Positions 10,729-20,067 of a DNA stretch of 64,000 nt are shown here, piece by piece. Below the pieces are notes generated by a model, which did no database searches, was not told the DNA's origin, and worked only from the letters and a program-made list of their open reading frames with translations. The position numbers were made by a program, and so were the translations under genes. Source of the stretch: Takakia lepidozioides (Eukaryota; Streptophyta; Takakiopsida; Takakiales; Takakiaceae); assembly GCA_030704615.1 (NCBI GenBank), contig CM060731.1, positions 66,878,756-66,942,755 on the forward strand, given 5' to 3'. Positions within the stretch are counted from its first letter, which is position 1; every line of letters begins with the position of its first letter.

Positions 10729-12703
10729 CTCGAGAGCGTTATCTAGTGTGCTGGTGCTAAGCTAGATACAATGTTTGTTTTAGCATTATTATAATATATA
10801 TCTTGGGGCGGGAGTCCATCTGGCCCTGCTGTTTCAATGGTCTGTGCGCAAGAGTGTAGGCGAGTCTCTCTCTCTCTTCCCCGCCCCTTGTTCTCTCTTT
10901 CCCGCCCCTTGCAAGCTCGCAAACCGCAAGTCGCTCCCTCGCTGGTCTGTGCGCAAGAGCATAGGTGCTGTACAGTCCATTAAAGGGAAAGGAAAGAAGA
11001 GTCTTAGAAAAGCCGCAAGAGGGAGGGAATTTGAGCAGTGGCACCATCGAGCGGAAGGGAGGCACGGACTTCGATTGTCGCACAGCATGTCGCTCATGAT
11101 GGAAGTCCCGGTGTTTCGTAATCTCTGCAGTTCTGGAAAGTCTGGTAGCGGGAGTGCTTGGAATTTTGCTTTGTACCGTTTGAAATGGAGAATCTGAACG
11201 AAGCTGGACCCTACTGTTTTCGGACAAAAACAGCGATCTCACCTGCTTCTTCTAGCCTACACATAAGGCACTGTTTTGGGTGGGGCTTTCTGTCCTTGGC
11301 TTATTCATATTGGCAAGTAGTAAGGCAGCAGTAGCAAGCCATTTTCTCTGTAAAGAACAGAAGGTAGATTGTCTGTGGCCCCTAAGGAAAACTCTGGGAA
11401 GCTATGCCAAAGCATTCTGACGCTAGTGCAACGTGCAAATGTCACCTCAGAATCATGTTGCTGGGCCTCAAGACGATGTTGCCTAATGATATGCTAGACG
11501 GTCTGGCCCTGCTGTGACATTCGAACACGGCGTGCTCGCACTTGAGCCTGCACTCGCACCAGCGCTTGCAAGCACCGCAGGGTACTGGCAGCCTGCCTTC
11601 GCACTGTGTGGCCCCGCACCAGTGCTTGCAGCCGCACCAACCCTTTCAGGATACGCAGGCAACCTCTTCTTGCCTGTTCAACGTCAGAACGCTCATCAGT
11701 AACATATGCACAAGCTGCATTTGATCCAGAGCTACACTCTGTACTGGAGCTGGCCAGTCATGTGCTGCCTGTTTGTCTCTGCTTTGTATAAGGATATGGG
11801 CATTGACGAAGAAATTGGTACTGTTTCTTAAGTTCTCGGGCTTTCTTCTCCTTACCGCTTGCTGGAGGTTATGACATTTCTTCATTTCCTTCCGTCTTCC
11901 CTGTTTCGATAGCAAGATTATGTTAGGCTGCAGTAATGCTTCTATGCACTTGGCAAGTAATGGTAAACCATCTTTTTATGAGGCACATTATTGGTTGGAG
12001 GTCGAGAAGTCACAGGTGGACCAGCTCAAGGTCTGAAACCTTCCAAGGTTGTTTACAACATGACAAGAAAGCAGCAGAGATATACCTGCTTACTGGCAAA
12101 GAGTCAGTGCTAGGAGCTGCATTTGATTCAGAGCTACACTCTGTACTGGAGCTGGCCAGTGATGCTGAGCTGTTTGAACTATTGAACATTCTCTATGGAC
12201 AAAGCCTGCTGAGCCTGCTGTTGAAGTCAGTGGCGCTAGAAGGAGGGAAGCCTATGGGGTGCTAAGCCTGTCGAGCAGGGGTGTGTACTGGTGATACGAG
12301 CGTGGTCAGGGAGCTACTTGGTTCAAGCGCAAAGGATCAAAGCCCTGGAGTCAGCATAGTCGGGGAACGGCCTCGGGAACCCGTAGATAACCAGGGAACA
12401 GGGAACCTAGACAAGTATTAAATTAAAAAAATAATAATTAAAAAAAAGAAAAAAAAGAAGGTGTTATGTTTAAAGAGCCTGGTTGGTCATATCTTTGTCA
12501 AATGAGCTCCGTTTGACTCAGTTTTTGGGGGGATAGCTGCAGAAAGGGGAAATCTACCTATCTGTTTCTGTTTCTGTTTTTGGGACTCTGCTAAAAATCT
12601 ATGGAATTTTTAGAGTGTGAGTGTGCCATGAAAGATCCACAATCCTGTCTCTAGAACCTGTGCTGGTCTATATGAGAGACAAATTGGTGGATGTACTCCT
12701 TGC
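10729..12703 (+). other. Non-coding leader of gypsy copy 1
   Basis: About 2 kb without recognisable protein. It contains internal duplications: GGTCTGTGCGCAAGAG at 10841 and 10945, CCCGCCCCTTG twice near 10885-10912, and a ~45-bp block with GAGCTACACTCTGTACTGGA near 11730 and 12132. The sequence is unrelated to the corresponding leader of copy 2. Confidence 0.6.
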
Positions 12704-13453
12704 ATGGCTGGGGGAAATGAGGACGTAATTGAAGGGCAGGTCTCTTCTCTTAGTCTGTGCACACAAGGGGACAGGATTTATGTTTCCCAAGGAACTCAGA
12801 CTGATTTGAGTGGAGAACAGTTGGACGAGTTGATTGCATACTGGGAGTCAGGCATTAGCAGTAGACAACAGACTGCTGTAGTTGGCATTGAGGGCCTCAA
12901 TATCGCCTTGGACAGTCAGAACTCTATTGGAGCCAGCAGTTCTGCAGCTGTAGGTGAAATACCAAAGTGGGTGAAAGCTAGGCTTGGAACACAGCCAAAG
13001 ACAGCCCCGGGGACCAAGGTGTTCAGTCACAAGGCCGTGGTGTACTGGAGCAGAGGAGCAGGAGCTACACAAGTTTGTGCAATCAGACATGATTGCAGCC
13101 GGATACGCTCTGCACAGGGCAACCACGAGCGGGGGTTCATCAGCAATGACATGTTTGTTGTGCGTGAAGGAGATGCAGTCATTCGCAATGAGGACACCCG
13201 CAACCGTCTCAAAGCTTTCGAGTTGAGAGACTATCAGACCCTACCTTTGTTTTCTTTAGTGTTCAGTGAGCGGGAGATAGGGGAGTATTGCTTTGTCTCT
13301 ACCTGGCAGAAAGAGGAGGAGGGTTGGTTAGAGCGAGCTACTGTAGCTTGGGACAAGGTTAGTGGCAGGTTTCTGGACATAGATATACCTCCTACACCTT
13401 ACCATCATGCAGAGCGAGGCACTTTGAGAGAAGTCTGGCAGTTGATAGCATAG
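12704..13453 (+). CDS. Extra ORF upstream of gag in gypsy copy 1 (unknown)
   Basis: An intact 249-codon frame with an ATG start between the leader and gag. The product is acidic and soluble, with no membrane segment or signal peptide. It begins MAGGNEDVIEGQ, has a Ser/Gln-rich N-terminal third and a denser C-terminal part with W, F and Y in alternating patterns (for example FSLVFSEREIGEYCFVSTW) that looks like a folded domain. I recognise no family. It stays open although the neighbouring gag-pol is frameshifted, which hints at recent function or recent acquisition. Copy 2 lacks it; its homology to copy 1 stops near 13480. It may be a captured host gene, an accessory retroelement protein or a remnant of another element. 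Confidence 0.6.
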   Translation: MAGGNEDVIEGQVSSLSLCTQGDRIYVSQGTQTDLSGEQLDELIAYWESGISSRQQTAVVGIEGLNIALDSQNSIGASSSAAVGEIPKWVKARLGTQPKTAPGTKVFSHKAVVYWSRGAGATQVCAIRHDCSRIRSAQGNHERGFISNDMFVVREGDAVIRNEDTRNRLKAFELRDYQTLPLFSLVFSEREIGEYCFVSTWQKEEEGWLERATVAWDKVSGRFLDIDIPPTPYHHAERGTLREVWQLIA

Positions 13454-13972
13454 ATCAGGATTAGATCTTGCTTGGTCGGGCTTCTATTCTTCCCCTCCAT
13501 CTCTGTACTATTTTCATTACCTTGTACTTGTAGTTGCCAAAGCCTCTCTTGGTGGAGGCCAGTCAGTCCGGGGTTTTGGGCTGGGATATTCTGCAGGATC
13601 AGCATTGCAGCTGGATTTTGGTGTGGGGGTGTTGATGTTTTGATTTCTTGTGTTTGGATCCCCCCAACACCTGCATGCTTGACTGTGCGCCATGTTGGTT
13701 TTGTGTGGGCGCTTGCTTTCATAGGGATTAGGCCGGATTTGATCACCGGTCAATCCTAGAGTATGCTGTCGGTGGTGAGGCTGGAGTGATGACCAGCAAG
13801 ACCACCAGTGTTTCTTCTATGGTGAGGCTGGGTTGATGACCAGCCAACCATAGGAGTTTTTGCGGTGGATGCAGGTGCAGGTGCCCTGAGCCATTGGGAT
13901 ATGACCCTTAAAACTGCAACAGGTGCCCACCCGTGTCACTATTAGATTAGTACTAGAGCCTTATAGTGTCAC

Positions 13973-15445
13973 GTGGAGGAGGTGCACATTGTGAGTGTCA
14001 TTACGGAGTTACCCAAGGGTGGTGAGGGGAGTACGGCTACAGGCAGTAACAGTGAGAGTGGGTTCACAAGACGAGGTATTCGGTTCAGACCACCTTCACC
14101 GCCACCCTCAATTACTGTAGAGTCAGACACAGACTCGGAGGCTTCATCAACAGGTGTGCAGTTTCATTCGCCATTGTTGTGGGACGACATGGAGGAGATG
14201 TATGGAGCTACCAAGGGGCCTCGTAGGTACTCTGGAGCTGTGGGCACAATCGAGTTGGATGACTTTATCCAGGAGTTCGACAGCTGGTGTGATTTGCAGC
14301 AGATGCGCAATCCACAACTATTCACCCCATTCATGGCGTGGAAGGGACTGTTCCAGCATTTGGAAGGCCCGCCTATGGACGATTACCACGAGTTCAGGCG
14401 AGGACATGAAGCAGAGATTGAGGAGTGGAGGATGTATTGGTCACCTGACTACGTCTCCATTACTCGAGGCACGACGCGACCAGTAGCTGCATCAGTACCA
14501 ATAGCTCCCACTGCCAGCACTAGTAGTGGAGCAGGTAGTGCTGGTACTTCTGCAGGTGGTACCAGTTCAAAAGGTGCTACTACTCCTCCTGCCACAACTA
14601 CAACACATGTGCCTAGATTCAACCCGGTGGTGGAGTTCTTCCAGGAGTTGCGGAGGAACTACCAAGGTGTACGGACAGAGAAGCTGCGAAGTTTGCAAGA
14701 CTTCCAGCGCAAACCCAGTGAGAGCCTGCGAGAGGCGTACACTCGTATGAGGCGCTTGATAAGTGTGACCCAAGGGGTTACTGAAGCTCAGGCAATCCAG
14801 TTTTGGTATGGAATTCTGGACAAGGAGCTCAAGAGAAGGGTGCGAGATGCAACCCTGTTACAAGCAGCCCAACCCACATTAGCAGATGTGTTTCTGCTGG
14901 CTGAGCGGATTGAGCTCAACATGGTGGAGGAGCGAGTTGTTACAATTGGATTTGGCAAGGACATGCCTGTACGGGGCACAGCTGTCAGCCCACAAGCACA
15001 AGGGACTGCCCAACAGCGTGGTCAGGGGGGCAAGGTTGCCCAGCCCAAGTTCCATGGAGCTTACAGGGGACCTCAGGTGCAGAGGCCCGTGGCATCTTTT
15101 GCAGGCCAACAGCAACCAGGGGTGATATGTTGGACATGTGGAGGACCCCATGTCAAGAGAGATTGCCCAGAGAGTGGCAGAAGGCCGGCACAAGCACAGC
15201 CTGCACAGTTGCAGTGTGGGCATTGTGGCAAGTATGGGCATGGAGATGCCCAGTGTTATGACTTGCATCCTGAGTTGCGCCCAGGCCAGTTCCAAGGGAA
15301 CAATGGTGGCCGGGGCGAGGTGGACCAGCCCAGAGAGGACGAGGTGGTCGGGCACGAGGTGCAGGCCAAGGGCAAGCTCAACATGGCCAAGGACGCGGAG
15401 GTCAGGGCGTTGATCAAGGCATGGCCAACCGGCTTCAGCAGCTAG
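13973..15445 (+). CDS. gag: Gag (capsid and two zinc knuckles), copy 1
   Basis: The N-terminal ~120 residues are acidic and Ser-rich. A retrotransposon gag region follows (WKGLFQHLEG, then FFQELRRNYQG and LRSLQDFQRK with LREAYTRMRRLI, typical Ty3-type capsid phrases). Near residues 385-425 are two CCHC knuckles, CWTCGGPHVKRDC and CGHCGKYGHGDAQC. The start codon is not certain; the frame opens at 13973 (GTG) and copy 2 starts at the equivalent position. The frame shifts near 15320-15420, where copy 2 continues in frame through a Gly/Arg/Gln-rich linker into protease. Gag would package the RNA and form the particle. Confidence 0.88.
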   Translation: MEEVHIVSVITELPKGGEGSTATGSNSESGFTRRGIRFRPPSPPPSITVESDTDSEASSTGVQFHSPLLWDDMEEMYGATKGPRRYSGAVGTIELDDFIQEFDSWCDLQQMRNPQLFTPFMAWKGLFQHLEGPPMDDYHEFRRGHEAEIEEWRMYWSPDYVSITRGTTRPVAASVPIAPTASTSSGAGSAGTSAGGTSSKGATTPPATTTTHVPRFNPVVEFFQELRRNYQGVRTEKLRSLQDFQRKPSESLREAYTRMRRLISVTQGVTEAQAIQFWYGILDKELKRRVRDATLLQAAQPTLADVFLLAERIELNMVEERVVTIGFGKDMPVRGTAVSPQAQGTAQQRGQGGKVAQPKFHGAYRGPQVQRPVASFAGQQQPGVICWTCGGPHVKRDCPESGRRPAQAQPAQLQCGHCGKYGHGDAQCYDLHPELRPGQFQGNNGGRGEVDQPREDEVVGHEVQAKGKLNMAKDAEVRALIKAWPTGFSS

Positions 15446-16788
15446 AGCAGAGGCTCGCTGCCATGGCTATAGCTCAGGCGGTACCGGCTCCCAGGCGGGA
15501 TGGTCCACCTCCTGCTCCTGAGGGAGGAGATATGGGAGGCATGGGATTTATGTGCGGAGCAGCACTACCACTAGAGCAGGTGGAGTCTGCTGCAGCCGTG
15601 ACTCGAGGAGCAGCACGAGTTCCTGAGCCACGAGGTGCAGAGGTGGAATTGGATCCACAGCGTGGGGAGGCAAGCCGTCAGGCAAGGCTTCCTCAGTCAT
15701 TCACATTGGCGGAGACTGTGTCGACGCCATCCATGGCACCTAGTTCTCGCCCGACTGTTACCGAGGCGGAGGTTACTATGCCATTGGGGAGAGCTACACG
15801 TGCAGCATTGACTCCTGCTGCCAAGGCTAGTGCGGCCGGTGTGTTATTGGGGGCAGCCACCTCTGTGTGTCAGGCCCCACTGTTCTCGGCAACAATGATT
15901 GCGACGCCGGGGGTGAGACCAGCTGCAGTGTTCAGACTAGCAGCAACACTCTGTGAGAGTGGGGAGGTCACTTCATCTTCTGCGGAGTTAGTGGAAGGTA
16001 TAGTGGCAGAGGGATCCTCGGATTTGAGGGTCAAGACTGCCACGGCTGCGCCATGGCAAGTTGCAGCTGCCAGGTTGACGGAGCTGCCAGCTAGGCCAGC
16101 CATTGAGCGCGCCATGGTGACACCTGGAGTTGTCTTGTTAGACAACCAGGGAGGCATTTTCACTTTGAGTGGACCGGCAGGCAAGAAGTACCGGCCACTG
16201 CGGGTCTTGTTGGACTCAGGAGCTCAGCCACTGATGTTGGGCAGAGCTGCTATTGCAGGTTTGGGCCTCATGGAGGCGGATATGGAGCCTTGTCCTTTCC
16301 AGATACAGACATCTCTGGGAGGATCAGAGCAGGCTCGCGGCATGACACGGCATCAGTTGGCTATTAGACTGCAGCCGGATCATCCTGTAGATGGCTCAGT
16401 GATGCGAGCCAAGGCCATTGTGACAGACGCGGTCTCTTACGATGTCCTCGTTGGTGGGGCAGTGTTATACCCCATGGGCTTCACCCTGGATTTCTGGGAG
16501 GAGTCAGCATCCTACAGGCCTGGATGGCAGTCAGGGGATGGTCGCCGTGCACAGCTCCCTGTGACATTCATTGGGGGTATTGCAACTGCCCAGCGGGGCA
16601 AGATGCCAACACTAGCCGCCTTCACAGCTGCCGTTAGTTGGCCTGGAGAGTTGCTGGAAGGCAATGCCCATGCAGAGGATGTGCCACCTCCAGCAGAGCA
16701 GGATGACATGCATGGTACGGCGGAGTTGCCTGCCATGGTTGCTCACACTCCGTTGTGGGGTGAGCAAGGATTTGCAGCAAGTTGCTGA
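15421..16788 (+). CDS. pro: Protease region of Gag-Pol, copy 1
   Basis: A linker of about 200 residues rich in Ala, Pro, Glu and Thr is followed by a retropepsin-like segment: VLLDSGAQPLMLGRAAIAGLGL, where DSGA is the catalytic motif, then a flap-like region and YDVLVGGAVLYPMG near the C-terminal ILG-type motif. It is in a different frame from gag because of an indel near 15400. It stops at 16788, where copy 2 reads on towards the methyltransferase. The protease would cut the polyprotein, probably also releasing the methyltransferase. Confidence 0.8.
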   Translation: MANRLQQLEQRLAAMAIAQAVPAPRRDGPPPAPEGGDMGGMGFMCGAALPLEQVESAAAVTRGAARVPEPRGAEVELDPQRGEASRQARLPQSFTLAETVSTPSMAPSSRPTVTEAEVTMPLGRATRAALTPAAKASAAGVLLGAATSVCQAPLFSATMIATPGVRPAAVFRLAATLCESGEVTSSSAELVEGIVAEGSSDLRVKTATAAPWQVAAARLTELPARPAIERAMVTPGVVLLDNQGGIFTLSGPAGKKYRPLRVLLDSGAQPLMLGRAAIAGLGLMEADMEPCPFQIQTSLGGSEQARGMTRHQLAIRLQPDHPVDGSVMRAKAIVTDAVSYDVLVGGAVLYPMGFTLDFWEESASYRPGWQSGDGRRAQLPVTFIGGIATAQRGKMPTLAAFTAAVSWPGELLEGNAHAEDVPPPAEQDDMHGTAELPAMVAHTPLWGEQGFAASC

Positions 16789-16806
16789 TGGACGGGTGCA
16801 ACAAGC

Positions 16807-18053
16807 TTGGGAGAAGCTTTTGTACCGTCAGGAGAGGAGGAGAGTGCGGTGATTGCACCAGGGCCACCTCAGTTGTCGCCATTGGACACCACACCTCTTG
16901 TGTGGCAGCGGCCGGATGAAGGCATTTGCCTTCTGGACTTGTTTGGCGGGATCAGCACCGGATTGGCTGCTGTGCTACAGGCAGGTGTGCGGGTAAGGCG
17001 TTACCTGTATGTGGAGAGGGATGAGACTGCACGACGCGTCTCACTGCGCCATGTAGCTCAGTTGGTACAGCAGTACCCTGACTTGTTGCCTGTGTCTGCA
17101 GTTCGTGGATACCAACAAGCCTTGCCAGCAGACATTTCCTTGTTGGGGGCGCAAGATTTGGAGCAGGTTGGCTCCATTGATCTGATAGTGGCAGGTTGGT
17201 CCTGCCAAGGGCATTCATCAGCCGGGCATGGCAATGGATTGCGAGACTCGAGGACGGGTCTGTTTTGGGAGATGGTGCGGATTTTGCGCTGCTTGCAGCT
17301 TCATCAAGCTGTATCTCCAGCATACATCTTGGAGAATGTACCACTGATGGGTGATTCTCGGGCCAGGGTGATGGCCAGTGTGCATCAAGTCCGGTCGTGG
17401 CTTGGGTCAGCAGTGTTGCTGGATGCAGCTGCAGTGGGGTCACGGGCTCATCGTCCACGACTATGGTGGACTAATTGATGCCACCCGCACTGCTCAAGCG
17501 TGCATTTGATGGGGTGCAGCGGCCAGCACACCTCACCGTGGATGGCATTTTGGACACAGGAAGGCAGTCTCAACGTGTGAGACACGATGACCGTTCGCCT
17601 TTGGCAGTGGTCAACAGGGTGGGTCAACCACGAGCAGCATTACCTACACTGCTCAGCTTCCCAGGATCCCATGCTTTTTGGGATGGTGGACCTGGCCTCC
17701 TGTGGGATGCTCAGTTGCAGCAGTTAGTGGAGCCTAATGCCGACGAGCGAGAGCGGGCTATGGGGTTTTCCACTGGGACCACGGCGGTGCCTTCTCTTTC
17801 TGAGGCATCACGTCGTCAGGTGTTGGGGCAAGCAATGGATCTCAATTGCTTGACCTGGATTGTCAGCTTGGCTATGGCTGAGCAACGTAGAGTGCGGAGT
17901 GCACTTCCCTTGACGGTCTCTCTGCCTACCGAGACGGTACAGGCAGCGAGTGGGGGCGAGCCGGTGAGGACCACGAGGTGTAGACATCCATGGCACATGT
18001 GGGAGGTGCTCGAGGTTCAGAGGGAGTTGGCAGCGAAGGCAGTTGATGGATGA
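16807..18053 (+). pseudogene. DNMT3-like cytosine-5 DNA methyltransferase domain, copy 1
   Basis: Motifs in order: I LDLFGGISTGL (AdoMet binding), IV GWSCQGHSSAG, VI YILENVPLM, VIII GSRAHRPRLWW, a target-recognition-like stretch with LDTGR, and IX/X ERERAMGF and SRRQVLGQAMD. The AHRPRLWW and MGF...LLG-like ends resemble DNMT3-type enzymes more than CMT or MET1. The Cys nucleophile of motif IV is present but its Pro partner is Ser here; copy 2 has the normal PC. A 1-nt loss near 17476 splits the domain (frame change at 17475). It sits between protease and RT, where Ty3 elements normally have nothing. It would methylate cytosine in DNA; inferred targets are element cDNA or host chromatin. Confidence 0.9.
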
Positions 18054-18327
18054 GGTTGGGGATTCTTCTCGGGATGAGGAGGTTCTCAATGATGAGATGA
18101 TGGGGCAGGATGAGGCCTTGTCATTGACTGAGCAGGAAGGGGATACTGCTCAAGAGGTTGCAGCATAGCAACCACGGGACGTCCTCTACCTCTAAGTCCA
18201 CACTGGACTTAAGGTTGCAGTTACGGAGGACAATTGGGAGCCTGACATTGGACCCATTGTCACCGGAGGAGAGAGACGACGTATACGGCGGTTCCTGAGG
18301 GCTTATAGGAATTGCTTTGCCTTCAGT

Positions 18328-20067
18328 TTGAAGGACTTGGGAGCACTGAAGGGTCAAGAGATCCGTATTGAGTTGGCCACTGACACGCCAATCTTTCGGA
18401 GACCCTATAGATACAGTGACATGGAGAGGTCTTTGATTCAGATGAGGACTCAAGATCTCTGGGAGGCAGGTTTGGTGGAGCTCTCTGGTGGAGAGTATGC
18501 TTCAGCCACAGTGATGCCAGCTAAGAAGGATGTCTATGGCAATTGGACGGAGAGACGTATGTGCGGTGATTACCGGCGTGTAAATCGTCAGACCAAGTCC
18601 GATAGGTATGCCATGCCAACACCAGAGGAGATCTTTGATGCCATTGGGCATTCCAAGGTCTTTAGCACGTTGGATTTACGATCCGGATATCACCAGTTGC
18701 CGATCAAGGAGGCGGATAAGCAAAAGACGGCATTCTGGGGGATCAATGAGCACGGGAAGGATTGCCTATACCAGTGGCGGTTCTTACCATTTGGGCTTAA
18801 AAACGCTCCCGCTGAGTTTCAAAGAGTCATAGACAGGATTCTAGCAGGGGTGGAGTTTGCTCGGTGCTACATAGATGACATCATCATCTTTGGTGCTACG
18901 GTGGAGGAGCATGAGAGACACCTTCAGGGGGTATTTGAGCGCTTGAGGACGCACGGATTGAAGTTACATCCGGGCAAGTGCAAGTTTTTCCACAACCAGA
19001 TTGAGTATCTGGGTCACATGATATATCCTCGAGGATTGGGGGTACAGCAGACTAAAGTAGAGTCCATTGCACAGGTTCCACGCCCCACGGATGTGAGCCG
19101 AGTTCGAGCTTTCATGGGGTTAGCAAACTATTACAGACGGTTTGTGAAGGGATTTAGTGCCATTGCAAAGGCTCTAACCAAGCTGACCAAGGTGGACCAG
19201 GAGTGGCAGTGGGAAGATGAGCAAGAACAAGCTTTTCAAGAGCTCAAGGCGAGGTTGACCTCGGCGCCCATCTTGAGACGACCTATCAGGGGGCGTCCTT
19301 TTCAGCTGCATACAGATTGGAGCATGCTGGGGCTTGGAGCGGTGCTCACACAGGTGGATGATGAGGGAAGAGAGTTCGTAGTGGCTTATGCTAGCCGCTC
19401 GAACAACGTTGCAGAGTCTAAGTATAGCTCATATGAGGGAGAATGCTTAGCTGCAGTGTGGGTCGTGGCACACTTCAGGTGCTATTTATACGGCAATCTC
19501 TTCACCCTTGTCACGGATCACCAACCACTCAAGTGGTTGATGGAGTCAGACAAGCTTACGGGGAAGCTTGCACGGTGGGCACTCATCCTTCAAGAGTATG
19601 ACTTTCAGGTGGTGCATCGACCGGGTTTGGTCAATCGAAATGCAGATGGGTTGAGTCGCAATCCATGCACGAGCCAGCAGGATGACACTGGAGCTCGGTG
19701 GCATGGTGAGACGGACGAGGAGATGGTGCCCGGATGGCATGCATCTGCATTTCTGTGTATCTTGGCAGCGGAAGGCCAGGTTGGACCTACAACAGGGATG
19801 ACTGTAGATCAAGTGTCTGAGGACCCTGAGGCCAGCAATGAGCAGGGTGGCGCCAAAGATATACATGAGGATTCAGTTGTGTTGGACTACCTCCGCAGTG
19901 GAGACACGGCAGCCACTATGACTGCCAAGGAGAGGGATCGGATCCTACAACGAGCCAAGAGGTTCAGGTGGGAGTGGGACACACCTGCTCCGAGTGTGGG
20001 AGGATGGTCGAGTGAGGATTGTGCCTCACCCAACACAGCGGGCACGGTTAGTGCGGCATGCCCATGA
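18328..20067 (+). CDS. pol: Reverse transcriptase-RNase H, copy 1
   Basis: A Ty3-type RT with IFRRPYRYS, RMCGDYRRVNRQT, FSTLDLRSGYHQL, LPFGLKNAPAEFQR and the catalytic YIDD (RCYIDDIIIF). The RNase H follows, with LHTDWSMLGLGAVLTQ, YSSYEGECLAAVW, TDHQPLKWL and NRNADGLSR. It is intact through these motifs. The frame moves near 20000, where the integrase continues in another frame. It copies element RNA into cDNA. The polymerase-RNase H order and motif wording place it in Ty3/gypsy. Confidence 0.93.
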   Translation: MKDLGALKGQEIRIELATDTPIFRRPYRYSDMERSLIQMRTQDLWEAGLVELSGGEYASATVMPAKKDVYGNWTERRMCGDYRRVNRQTKSDRYAMPTPEEIFDAIGHSKVFSTLDLRSGYHQLPIKEADKQKTAFWGINEHGKDCLYQWRFLPFGLKNAPAEFQRVIDRILAGVEFARCYIDDIIIFGATVEEHERHLQGVFERLRTHGLKLHPGKCKFFHNQIEYLGHMIYPRGLGVQQTKVESIAQVPRPTDVSRVRAFMGLANYYRRFVKGFSAIAKALTKLTKVDQEWQWEDEQEQAFQELKARLTSAPILRRPIRGRPFQLHTDWSMLGLGAVLTQVDDEGREFVVAYASRSNNVAESKYSSYEGECLAAVWVVAHFRCYLYGNLFTLVTDHQPLKWLMESDKLTGKLARWALILQEYDFQVVHRPGLVNRNADGLSRNPCTSQQDDTGARWHGETDEEMVPGWHASAFLCILAAEGQVGPTTGMTVDQVSEDPEASNEQGGAKDIHEDSVVLDYLRSGDTAATMTAKERDRILQRAKRFRWEWDTPAPSVGGWSSEDCASPNTAGTVSAACP

